From the NCBI GenBank assembly GCA_036785325.1, contig JAXIVH010000006.1, positions 8,268,972 to 8,332,971 on the forward strand: a stretch of 64,000 bases of DNA, in the 5' to 3' direction. The position numbers were made by a program, and so were the translations under genes. Below are positions 1 through 11,384 of the stretch, in pieces. The notes under the pieces were generated by a model, which searched no databases, was not told the origin of the DNA, and saw nothing but the letters and a program-made list of their open reading frames with translations. Each line of letters opens with the position of its first letter. Position 1 is the first letter of the stretch. The stretch is from Urophycis tenuis. Taxonomy: Eukaryota; Chordata; Actinopteri; Gadiformes; Phycidae.

Positions 1-3000
1 ACGCCATACTCGTGGTCGGGGATGGCCGCCTCCTGCGTTCATGGGACATAAATGTCGGCGGTTTGAACTGGGAAATGGTTCTTGACTCTGGCAGGTGAGT
101 GCCACTCGGGCTGGAAGATGCTTTTGTTGTTATTGTTCACTTTGTTATTGTCTTTTTTTTTCCGGCCAGTTATTCACTAGTGTCGATGTCCCTGTAGTTT
201 CCAAGCAGCCAGCTTTGTCGGGCACCTGGAGACTGTGAGGTACGTGGCCGTGCTGAAGAAGGCCGCCATCTCGCTGCATTACCTGTACAACGGCCATCAG
301 AAGTGGCTGGAGAATCTTCCGGAAAGGTAAGGGCATCAATACAGGCTGTATTCAGAATGCTTAACCCCCCAGGTCTGGCCTATATAATTACAAGAACTTT
401 GACCTGTACCTTTAATGTATTGTTCCTCTTATTCCGCATGTACAGTACAGTCAGTGGTACAACAAGCACGAGCGAAAGGCAGAGTTTGAAATGTGATCCT
501 AAAAACGCTGTTATATGTGATAAACAATTGAACTGAACCTCCTTGTTCTCCCCTAGTGAAAGCGTGCAGTACCAGGCCGTCTACTCAGAGGGAGATGGAG
601 AAGTGTATGCCCTGGGTGTGGTTCCCCATTCCCACATTTCTATTGTAGGTTTTAGCGTTGAAGACGGGGAGGTCCTGAAGCAGGTAATTTTTTTTTGCAA
701 CATTTCCTAATTTTTTTATTTCAATATCTTGATAAATGACGCGACTGTTCTCAGGATCTCTGAAATTGCTCTTAGTTGCGTTCCTGCATCGCCGTGCTTC
801 AGAAATAATTCTACCTAAACTAAACCTTTCAGAAACGTATTTCATGTGTGTAAAATGCTTTTGGCTCCTCTCCTTTTAGGTCACGGTTGAGGCTCCCTGG
901 CTTTCGGACCTGGGGGCTAACTGTGTGGTGGTGGGCCAGGGGGTTCTGGTGTGCGTGGACGTGGCTACAATGTCTCTGTACACACTGGACCTCCACCTGG
1001 AGTCCCAGATGACCCAGATCCCCTTGCAGGTACTTGCCAGAACCCTCCTCCAGTCAGGATGTTGTGTTTGGAAGTGTATGGTCAGTGAAGGTGGTCGATG
1101 CCTTTCTGTCCTGGGAATGGTTTGCAAGTGATCGTGGATGTCTGTCATACCCCCTCTTTCATATCGCTGAAGAAACTCTCTAAACCTGATAAGCCTACGC
1201 ATTCTGCACTGTGAAACCAATGTCTGCATTACCAGGAAGGAACATATTGTTGCAAGCAGGGAATTCTATTGAGACTTGTGACACAGAACACACACCGTTC
1301 CGCACAACGTGATGTCCAGCGACGTTCATTACGTCAGCTCTCTCACAACGGTCCGCTTTTACTCTTCCGACGATGACCCAAAACGGTTCTCGCACCTCTG
1401 CACCTCAGGCCCTTCAGCTGGAGCTGACCGCTGGCTTCCAGCCGGTCCTCACCTCCAGCCAGCCCAACGCGGCCCACTCCCCGCTCTCCGAGTTCTTCCT
1501 GCAGCTGGGACCCGAGCACCACCTGCTGCTGCAGCTCAAGGACGGCAAAGTGGTGACGCTTCGAGACTTCCAGCCCGTAAGCCACTGTGTTGACGCACCG
1601 GTCCCCCCCCCCCCCCCCCCCCCCCCCCGTGGATTCGGTTGATCTTTTGGTAGATTGGATAGATTAAAACCTTTCACCATAATTGAGGTTATTTAATTAT
1701 TAATTATTTAATTGGAAAAATTGTTAAATTCGATTTAATGGCAAATGAGTGAAATGAAATATTTGGGTGTTTCGTGGTCTTTAGTGTTCTCGTGTTGCTT
1801 CCTATTCAGTTTCAGTTTCAAGTTTCTTTGTTAGAATGCCATCTTTTTTTACCACCATGTTTTCATCAAGAGGCAAAAAGAAATGGGAAAGAAATGTTAA
1901 GCCTCAGTTTATGAAAAAATAAATGAAAAACCCTTTTTTGTATATTTGCATATTAAAATGTAAATGCCGTCACCCGGTAAGGATGACCCCGCCATCTGCT
2001 CAGAGCATCAGTATGGTCGGATGAATGCGGGGGAGGATTCCACTTCAACCTCCTTCGTCTTCATTTCAGTCTCTGCTGGTTTCCTTTGCGACCACGGGTG
2101 AGAAAACGGTGGCTGCTGTCATGGCGACCAAGAACACAACGGTGAGTGTCTTGGGGGAAGGGGGGCTGAAAGCTTCCTGCTGATCGTTGAGTGATGCTGC
2201 ACCTTGGTGTGACCCTAGGGATAGATTTGGACATCTTGATTCTCAATATTTTTGTGTTGAATATTATTAACAGTCCATGCTAGGATGCCAATGTGAAATT
2301 TGGATTGGAGGCAGAAAAAAACTATTTTGAGTCTTGCAAAATTGTGTGTATTTAAAAACATGCATAGTATCAAATCTATATAACCTATTAGGGATGCACC
2401 GATACCGATACCAGTATCGGGTATCTGGCCGATACTTAATTTATATACTCGTACTCGTATTCGTTTTTAATTGCCGATACCACTATGCCAGTAGCCTACA
2501 TCAAACCGGCCGTATGCAGAGATGAGTTGTCCTACCTAACTAACTCGGGGGAGATAATGAATGAGCAGAAACTCGGAGATTCTGCCAATGGCTTGTGTGT
2601 GTGAAAGTTTGCTGCGAAAGATGTAACAGTAGGCTAAGTCATGTCGGCGATTTGGGCATATTTTAAGATAAAGCGTCATCCGGCAGACTGTAAGATCTGT
2701 AATGCTACGGTGTCGAGAGGCGGAAATGAAAGTACTTCCTTTAATACAAGCAATCTGATAAAACATCTTAAGACGCACCATAGTGCTTAGTACACAGAGT
2801 TCACTAATGCTAGCGGCGTAAGACCGAAGCAGCCAACCTTATGACGTCTTGCAAAAGCGAGAGAAAATGTCCAAAGACAACTCACTGGCAAAACAAATAA
2901 CAGAGGCACTTACTCACTTCATAGCGCTCGATGACCAGCCACTTTCAGTTGTTGATAATGTCGGATTTCGCCGTCTTCTAAAAGTGCTAGAGCCCATATA

Positions 3001-6000
3001 TGAGATTCCCAGTCGCCTCTACATCACCAATGTGATGTTGCCAAAGGTGTATGATAAAGTGAAAGATCACGTTGATGTCATTTGACAACATAGTTCGTTC
3101 CATTTGTTTAGCCTTTCTGAAGAAACATGGGAATAGTGCCACATGGTTTGTGTACTTAAAAGAAGGATACTTTTGATAACTGAAATGTGATAATGTGCTT
3201 ATTAAGCAATAGTTCTGATCACTTTTTTGTGATTATTTTTGTTGTTATTCGCTTTATCTGGTTATATTTACATTTTGTCTAATGTGATGGCATTTTGTCT
3301 TTGAAGGCTTTTTTGTTAAAACCAGAAAGCTCTGTTTAGTTTTGGCTTGGAATAACCTGTTCATTTGGTATAGCCTTACTAAAGGCTTGACATAATCTTC
3401 AGAGGAGAAAATAAAATCTGCCTTCAAATGAATTGCACTTCTTTCATAGAGAGAGACCAAATCTAGAAAGTATCGGTATCGGTACTCGGTATCGGCAAGT
3501 ACACAAATAAAAGTATCGGTATCGTATCGGTTTGTAAAAAAGTGGTATCGGTGCATCCCTATAACCTATCTTATTTATTAATTTTGTTTACTTATCACCT
3601 TGATTGGCACAAAATGACACAAAACAAGCACAGTGAAAACTGTTGACACGGTGCTTCGCTATCATTTGTTCCCCCCCAGGCCTGCACTATTATCCTCTAC
3701 AGTGCAGACTCTGGACGAAGGCTGCTGGACACCACAATGATCTTCACCGTGGACCCCAACGGTGGGAAACCAGAGAGGGTGAGATCACACTTCATCACAC
3801 TGGGGATCACAGCATGAACCAGACTGGTGTGCTCCTGAATTGGAATACCGTTGTGCATTCTACGGCTTCTACCGAGGATGAGGTTACAGTAGATCTTTGA
3901 TCTTTTGAAACATAAACTCTGATGTCACGTTTTGCAATCTAATACCCGCCTCCGCGATTGGTGCGCTTTGGTCTCCAGCTGTACATCCAGACCTTCCTGA
4001 AGAAGGACGACTCTGTGGGCTACAGGGTGATGGTGCAGTCTGCAGACCAGACCCTCACCTTTATGCAGCAGCCAGGTAGGAGCTCCAAGCCACGCTTCAG
4101 CCCAGTTCAAATCAGAAAATATGGGATTGATTCTAAAGAGTTATCACTAAATGTAAGACTGTGGTTTAAATGACCAATAGTTCCATGGTTTACATGGAGG
4201 ACCCATTTTTCCTATATTTTGGATAGTTTCTCACACACACACACATAAACACACAAAACAATGACAACGTTGGATCAGTCAGCACCAGAACTAGTCCCAG
4301 CTATTTTTCAGCGGAGTGATGGAGGCTGTGTGGTTGGTTGACAGGTCGTGTGATGTGGACAAGGGAGGAGGCCCTCTCGGATGTGGTTACCATGGAAATG
4401 GTGGACCTGCCTCTCACAGGCACGCAGGCCGAGCTGGAGGGGGAGTTTGGCAAGAAGGCTGGTAAAGGAGCCATTTTGATTGGTCTAAAAATTATTCATG
4501 TTTTTCTGTTGTAACCATCTGAACATTGCTTTTAACCTTATTTTGGTCAATCAACAATTATTTTCTTTAACCGTAACTTACTTTTTCAGTGTACTATCAT
4601 GAATAGTATTTATAGTTTATAGTTTTAATTTATAGTTTAAGTTTTAAAGCATTACATTGTAGAGTTGTAGTTATGCAGATGACTGCAGGAAGAGTGCCAT
4701 CTCTTCCAGGGGTCCATTTCTGTTCACTCACACTTTTGCGCTCATGCTAATGCTAACGCTGTAAGCTTCATCCTCCTTTGTTTTTTTGTCCTTTATTTCA
4801 ATGCGGCATTTGGATTTAGCCATTCAAGGTAACGTGCTTCTCTGCTCTCTACATTTGTTGGATTTCACATGCCTTTCCGGAAGTATTTTGACGAGAAAAG
4901 CATGTTGTCAGCACTTTAACCCTCTTCTACGTACGTGCTTCCGTACAGTCACTAAATCAAAATGTTTCCGGCAATGAGTCTAACAAAAGGGAATGCTTCA
5001 AAGGGCTGTACAGGAAGATTTAAAGCCCCCTTCTAACCCCCCCACCATAAATCTAACTGGGGGAATACCGTGATTGAACCCAAAACACACAAAAAATCAG
5101 ATATTAAATCCCACTGGAATGAATAAATGATTGAATTGAATGCACATAAGAAAAAAACATAATATACACAAGACAGGTAGTTCACGTTCTAACGTTAACG
5201 ATAAGTTATAAGCCTCAAGGCGGTCATTAAATAAGCGCATGTCAACAGCGACTTTGCAAAGCACCACGTGTGACGCGGTCGCGTGTGTTCCGACCCCATC
5301 CAGACGGCCTGTGCTCCATGGTGCTGAAGAGGCTGTCCTCCCAGCTCACCCTGCTGCAGGCCTGGATGGGCCACCTGTGGAAGCTGTTCTACGACGCCCG
5401 CAAGCCGCGCAGCCAGGTGAAGAACGACGTGACCACCGAGACGCTGTCCCGGGACGAGTTCAACCTGCAGAAGATGATGATCATGGTCACTGCCTCAGGA
5501 AAGGTATGTGGGGGGGGGGGGACGGTTGCCCTGACGAGGAACTGTATTCATGGTGGTGTGGTGATGTGTATTGACAGACAGACAGACAGACAGACAGACA
5601 TACTTTAATGATCCCTGAGGGAAATTGCATACGTATTTTGAATTGTAATGCCCGTTTCAATGAATGACGCTTAATGGTTGCCATTTTGAAAATGCACGCG
5701 ATAAAGCGCCGCAAGTATAAGATGGAACCTCAAATCTCAGACAGGAAGTGGCAGTGGCACTACAGGAAGAAAACAAAAAACGACGGTGCGCTGAAGCTCT
5801 TCTGCTTTCTGCATTTTGCCGCGCAGCTCTTTGGCATCGACAGCAAGACGGGCACCATCGTGTGGAAGCACTACCTGGAGAACGTGCCGGCGAATGCGGC
5901 CTTCAAGCTGATGGTGCAGAGGACCACCGCCCACTTCCCCCACCCGCCGCAGTGCACCCTGCTCATCAAGGACAAGGTGGGGGGGGGCCCAGCGCCAGTG

Positions 6001-6211
6001 GAGTGATTGGGGCTTAACTGGCAGTGTGCCAGGGTATTGGGCGGCTGCTGTTCTCAGAGGGGGGGGTCTCCATGTGCTCATGTACAGGCTACCAAACGCG
6101 GCGGATATTTCTTTGCTATTCGAGTCATTTTGGAAATGTGTGTTGGTATGAATGCGTTCATTTGCGGTCCATGTGCTCGCATGCAGATTTTGACGCACGC
6201 ACGCACGCGCG

Positions 6212-6260
<49 letters not shown>

Positions 6261-6343
6261 GTCTTTGTGACTGAATGCTGACTGTCCACCATCAGCGGGT
6301 CTTGTAACTGTGTTTCTGCGTGTGCGTGTGCGTGTGCGTGTGC

Positions 6344-6374
<31 letters not shown>

Positions 6375-9300
6375 GTCCAGGACACTGGGTTGGGCATGCT
6401 CCACGTCTTTAACCCCATCTTCGGGAAGAAGAGCCACATGGTGCCCCCCTCCCTGCCGCGGCCCATCCTGCAGTCCCTGCTGCTGCCCATCATGGACCAG
6501 GACTACGCCAAGGTGCTGCTGCTCATCGACGACCAGTACAAGGTACCCGGATCAGCGCCGCGCTCATGCTGACACACACAGGGCCGTCTGCACATCGCGT
6601 TTAGTTTTAACGACGATAACACAAGGATATTTTAGGGCCAATTTACTAAAATGCCATTGAACGTTCCAAAGGATTTTCTTCAATGATGTCTTGCCCCCCC
6701 CGACAGGTTTCTGCATTCCCCTCGACTAAGAACGTTCTGCAGCAGCTCCAAGAGATGGCCCCCTCCATCTTCTTCTACCTGGTGGACCCCAGCCAGGGCC
6801 GGCTCTCGGGATACCGGCTACGCACGGTCAGCCCGCGTCCCTCCCCCTCGCTTTGGCCCGCGCCGTCGGTCACAGGGGAACCCATTTACATTACATTTAC
6901 ATTCAGGGCGTTTGGCAGACACTTTTATTCAAAGCCACTTACAAAGAGTACATTTGTCATAAGAAGGTGAAACATTTCATTGCTGCTAATACAGTAAGAA
7001 AGTCACCAGAACAAGTTTTAAGCATTTTAATTGCTAGGTTCACCATTGCTAGTATACAACGTGTCTGGCTTAGTGCCAAGTTACAATGAGCGATGAAAGT
7101 GCCAAGATGTACAATAAATAAGAGCATGAGGGTAGGGTTAGGGTTTTTTTTGTTTTGTTTTGTGTTTCTTTAGAGGTAGAGGATGGATGTTATGCAGGGT
7201 TCAGGTGAACTCTGACCAAGTCTGTCTTCGAACCCCCGGTTCGATTCCCACCCGTGGTCCTACGCTGCGTGTCGTTCCCTCTCTTCCTCAAGCCACTTTT
7301 CCTTTTTTTTTTTTCAATTTCGTTTTTAATTTCACCTCAACTTTTTTTTATATTTGACCAACAAAATAATTGAGAACGATCCCTAAAAGGTTGTGTGTTA
7401 TGTTTTTTCCCCGTGCGTCCCCCAGGACCTGTCCACGGAGCTGATCTGGGAGGTGGTGCTGCCGCTGGATGTCCAGAAGGTCCTGTTCACCAAGGGCAAG
7501 AGGTGCAACGAGCACGTGCACTCCCAGGGCCGCGTGATGGGCGACCGCAGCGTGCTGTACAAGGTAGCTGGCTCGCCGCAGGCCCCCCCCCCGCGCTGCT
7601 CTGTACTGCTGCTCTGTACTGCTGCTCTGTACTGCAGCTCTGTACTGCTGCTCTGTACTGCAGCTCTGTACTGCTGCTCTGTACTGCAGCTCTGTACCGC
7701 TGCTCTGTACCGCTGCTCTGTACCGCTGCTCTGTACTGCAGCGTGCTTTTTTTGGGGGATAACCTTTTTTAATTGGTTCTGTGTCGTCGCAGTTTGGTTT
7801 CCAACCCATGTTTTAGTCTTTTTTTTTTTCCTTTTTGCGTTTAGGATCGGCCAATTTTTTTAAAACAAATATTAATCATTTTGATATTGAAATCTTTGCA
7901 AATATATCGATCTTATTTTTCAAGACAAATGAAAAATGACTGATTGGCACTTGCTTTTAAAAAACAAACAAACACATACCTCGCGGAACTTGTAACTCTG
8001 CAAAGGACTCCCCTTGTTCTCGTCTAACCGAAATAAACTCCTCCCTCCCCCCCCACGGCCCCGCCCCCTCCCAGTACCTGAACCCCAACCTGCTGGCCGT
8101 GGTGACGGAGAGCACCGACCCCCACCCGGAGCGCAGCTTCGTGGGCATCCTGCTGGTGGACGGGGTCACCGGCCGCATCATCCACGATGCCGTGCAGCGC
8201 AAGGCCCGCGGGCCGGTCCACCTGGTGCACTCTGAGAACTGGGTGGTGGTGAGTCCTGGTCTGAGTCCTTACTCTCTATCACTACAGCTGTTATGACCAC
8301 TAGTCCCGGTCTGAGTCCTTACTCTCAATCACTACAGCTGTTATGACCACTAGTCCTGGTCTGAGTCCTTACTCTCCATCACTACAGCTGTTATGACCAC
8401 TAGTCCCGGTCTGAGTCCTTACTCTCTATCACTACAGCTGTTATGACCACTAGTCCTGGTCTGAGTCCTTATTCTCTATCACTACAGCTGTTATGACCAC
8501 TAGTCCCCGTCTGAGTCCTTACTCTCAATCACTACAGCTGTTATGACCACTAGTCCTGGTCTGAGTCCTTACTCTCCATCACTACAGCTGTTATGACCAC
8601 TAGTCCCGGTCTGAGTCCTTACTCTCTATCACTACAGCTGTTATGACCACTAGTCCTGGTCTGAGTCCTTACTCCATCACTACAGCTGTTATGATCACAA
8701 GTTCCGGTCTGAGTCCTTACTTTCTATCACTACAGCTGTTTTGATCGCTAGTCCCGGTCTGAGTCCTTACTCTTTATCACTACACTTGTTGTTATTATCA
8801 TTGCAGCTGTTTTGTTATTATCACTACACCCGTTTGTTGTATAGGTTTGGTCATGATCACAACAAAGTGGGCTCTGACTATATCAACCTCAAATTAAATT
8901 GGACCATCATGATTGCCACAAACAAGAAACTGTTGTTGTAGTTTTACAAAAGAGTGTGCAAACAAATGACTGCTCGGCCGACTCGCGTGTCGTGTGGTCA
9001 GACGTGGTGTGACCGTTGCTCCTTTCCCCTCCTCCGCTTCCAGTACAAGTACTGGAGCACCAAGTCCCGGAGGAACGAGTTCTCGGTCCTGGAGCTCTAC
9101 GAGGGCATGGAGCTGTACAACAGCACCGTGTTCAGCTCCCTGGACCGGCCCCACACGCCCCAGGTGCTGCAGCAGTCCTACATCTTCCCCACCTCCATCT
9201 CCGCCCTGGAGGCCACACTCACCGAGAAGGGCATCACCAGCCGCCACCTGCTGGGTCAGTGTCTCGCTGTTGAGAAGACCACTTGCTTTCTGTGCAGGAC

Positions 9301-10355
9301 TTTGTGGCCGCCCATGTGACCTGTTTGGTTGTTGTTATTGTTGTTGTTAGGACCGCGCTCTTTCTCTGCAGGACTTCATTTGGCCCATGTGACCGGCTCT
9401 GTTGTTGTTGTTAGGACCGCCCTCTTTCTCTGCAGGACTTCCTGTGGCCCATGCCACCAATCCTGTTGTTGTTGTTGTTGTTGTTCTTCAGATGATTCCA
9501 GGAGAGTGGATCATCTCTAGCTTGTTGGTATCAGATGATTGCTTGATTTCAATTGAGGTTTTGTGTTGCTCCACCAACTCTACTGGACTGAACCTTTTTC
9601 AGTGCTCCTGACAGGCATTTTCAATGAACATTGGGATGTATTACTCTGTCAAAAAGAATCCAATACCAAACTAAAAACGCTTGCTGCTCTCCATTCTGTC
9701 TGTAGTTGGCCTGCCATCAGGTGCCATCTTGTCGCTCCCCAAGATGTTCCTGGACCCCCGCAGGCCAGAGATAGTGACCGAGCAGAGCCGGTGCGTACCC
9801 CGACCCGACGTGATGGTCTCCCGGCATGCTGACGTGCTCCAGCTAACCCCTCACCACTTTATTCACCCAGTGAGGAGAACCTGATCCCCTACGCGCCGGA
9901 GATGCCCATCCGTAGCGAGTGGTTCATAAACTACAACCAGACGGTGGCCAGGGTGCGGGGAATCTACACCGCCCCCTCTGGCCTGGAGTCCACATGTCTG
10001 GTCAGTGGAGATATCCGAGAGGTTTTGATGGGCTACTAAGGGGCTTTTCTTCTGTAAATGTTGTGTGTGGGGGGGGACGACGATGATGATAATGATGATG
10101 ATGACATTCAGATGCATCCTGAACATCTCCCCATGTATCCACAACATGTGTGTGCGTGTGCTTTTTTTGCGGCAGGTGGTGGCGTACGGCCTGGACATCT
10201 ACCAGACGCGCGTGTACCCCTCCAAGCAGTTTGACGTGCTGAAGGACGACTACGACTACATGCTGATCAGCAGCGTGCTCTTTGGCCTCTTCTTCGCCAC
10301 CATGATCAGCAAGCGGCTGGCCGAGGTCAAGCTGCTGAACCGCGCCTGGCGGTGA
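1..10355 (+). CDS. emc1: ER membrane protein complex subunit 1 (3' part, 19 exons)
   Basis: EMC1 is the large ER-lumenal beta-propeller subunit of the EMC insertase, which places tail-anchored and multipass proteins in the ER membrane. Coding exons: 1-94, 198-326, 557-683, 880-1029, 1409-1576, 2070-2141, 3680-3778, 3979-4075, 4345-4461, 5304-5503, 5827-5976, 6381-6542, 6707-6826, 7426-7563, 8075-8248, 9044-9254, 9706-9790, 9871-10000 and 10176-10355. Joined they give one open frame of 866 residues and a stop, beginning near residue 106 of the family's roughly 990. Recognisable blocks include RSWDINVGGLNWE, QRTTAHFPHPPQCTLL, HVHSQGRVMGDRSVLYK and FINYNQTV. The C-terminal exon holds the single membrane helix (LISSVLFGLFFATMI) and the conserved tail KLLNRAWR. 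Compared with mammals, a serine-rich loop of about 25 residues is missing between exons 2070-2141 and 3680-3778. Identification is from remembered family sequence; exon edges are by eye. Confidence 0.95.
2389..3561 (+). mobile_element. Internally deleted hAT (ZBED-type) transposon
   Basis: The element lies in an emc1 intron. Its terminal inverted repeats begin TAGGGATGCACCGATA and end with the complement. It is flanked by a perfect 8-bp target duplication, TAACCTAT, at 2381-2388 and 3562-3569, which is diagnostic of hAT elements. Inside, 2641-2790 encodes a BED-type zinc finger (WAYF, then CKIC, then HLKTHH) that ends in a stop. After a frame break, 2849-3085 encodes a short hAT transposase N-terminal segment (SLAKQITEALTHFIALDDQPLS begins it). 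The catalytic core and dimerisation domain are absent, so it is non-autonomous. The inner ends are rich in GATACC/GGTATC subrepeats. Confidence 0.92.
5570..5632 (-). repeat. LINE 3' tail with (TGTC)n
   Basis: Read on the minus strand, this is a sequence of the form AATTTCCCTCAGGGATCATTAAAGTA followed by a tetranucleotide tail, the usual 3' end of truncated teleost non-LTR retrotransposons. Related tails are at 28065-28127 and 40907-40955. The exact family cannot be named by eye. Confidence 0.6.
6192..6374. repeat. (CA)n and (GT)n microsatellites before an emc1 exon
   Basis: A (CGCA)/(CA)n block at 6192-6261 and a (CGTGTG)/(GT)n block at 6317-6374 lie in the emc1 intron. The second ends six bases before the acceptor AG of exon 6381-6542, so it occupies the place of the polypyrimidine tract. 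The two blocks are complementary and could pair in the pre-mRNA. Confidence 0.95.
6883..6990 (-). repeat. SINE 3'-domain fragment
   Basis: This carries a diverged copy of the GCAGACGCTTTTATCCAAAG / CTTACAA motif that also forms the tail of the complete SINE at 44631-44804 and the fragment at 36560-36625. Only the 3' part is recognisable. Confidence 0.6.
7203..7300 (+). repeat. tRNA-derived SINE fragment
   Basis: A Pol III B-box-like GGTTCGATTCCC is followed by a spacer ending in a pyrimidine-rich CGTTCCCTCTCTTCCTC. This arrangement is common in teleost tRNA-derived SINEs. No A box is seen, so this is a partial copy. Confidence 0.5.
7599..7741 (+). repeat. 13-bp minisatellite in emc1 intron
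   Basis: Eleven copies of a 13-bp unit, CTCTGTACTGCTG with variants CTCTGTACTGCAG and CTCTGTACCGCTG, begin 36 bases after the donor of exon 7426-7563. The CAG-ending variants resemble splice acceptors. Confidence 0.95.
8253..8790 (+). repeat. 50-bp minisatellite abutting an emc1 splice donor
   Basis: About ten and a half copies of a 50-bp unit (GTCCTGGTCTGAGTCCTTAC, then TCTCTATCACTACAG, then CTGTTATGACCACTA) start four bases after the end of exon 8075-8248. The first unit therefore begins inside the donor region GTGAGTCC. Copies differ at a few sites and the last two are shortened. Confidence 0.95.
9285..9487 (+). repeat. About 65-bp minisatellite in emc1 intron
   Basis: Three diverged copies of a unit of about 65 bp lie just after exon 9044-9254. 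Each holds CTTTCTCTGCAGGACTT or a close variant, followed by GGCCCATG and a (GTT)n run. The CTTTCTCTGCAG core is a strong-looking acceptor motif. Confidence 0.85.
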
Positions 10356-10903
10356 GGCGGGCTGCGGAGGGGTCGCGACCCTTGACCCCCCCCCACCCCC
10401 ACCCCCACCCCCACCGACGCCCACGGGCGGCATCCTACAGGGCCACTCTGTTAACGGGCCCGTTTGGCCGCTGGGCGGGAGGCTGGGGTTACAAGCCGTT
10501 TTGAAATCTTTTGACACCACTTTTTTTTTTTTGTGTGTGACAATTGGGAGCGTCCACGCGGATCTATGGCGGATAGATGAGTTTGTACAGGCCGCCAGAG
10601 AGGCGAACTGATCGAGTCTGGCTATACGTCATACAGTGGACGGTCCCACTTGTGATGTCACAAATGCGCCATTTTAATATTGCTTGTAATGACTTGATGA
10701 CTGTGGGAGGAGCCGAGGATGAAATCACAAAGTAGAATAACTATGAAGAACGCGGAGTGGCACTGAGGTTCAAAAAAAATAATTGTTTTTGTTATTTTTT
10801 AACTTATTTTTTAAGCGTGAGGACGTGACTTGAGGGGATGAGTTAAGTGTTTGTGTAAATTTCACTTGATTAACTGTTTAACATGAATAACATGTGGAGA
10901 ATT

Positions 10904-10909
10904 AATAAA
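10904..10909 (+). promoter_or_regulatory. emc1: emc1 poly(A) signal
   Basis: AATAAA lies about 550 bases after the emc1 stop codon, with GT-rich sequence just downstream. It is the first good signal in the 3'UTR. Confidence 0.7.
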
Positions 10910-11057
10910 TATAGTTTTTATTTGAGTGTTCTGTAAGTTGGGTCGTTTTGGCGGGATCGATTTCTTTCCGGGACCTTTTGCCTGTTCTAGTGAAAATTAA
11001 ACTGTGAAATCAAGACGAATGTGACAGGAGAAATGACAAGACGTCACAAGATGATAG

Positions 11058-11227
<170 letters not shown>

Positions 11228-11384
11228 TTTACCTCCCATACTCACACTGCCCTCTCCAGTACAATCACACACGCTCCCCGAGTCGGGACAAACAGACAAA
11301 GATCCACCATACGTTTCACACACCATAAGGTTCAGTTTGTGGAATGCTGGAATCCACCGCTGCACTGCTGATTTTTGCTACGCT

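Noticed and set aside
2849..3085. Independent host gene
   Set aside because: The frame lies wholly inside the hAT terminal repeats and matches only the N-terminal part of ZBED-type transposase.
8253..8790. CRISPR-like array
   Set aside because: The 50-bp units are directly adjacent without unique spacers, in a vertebrate intron; it is a minisatellite.
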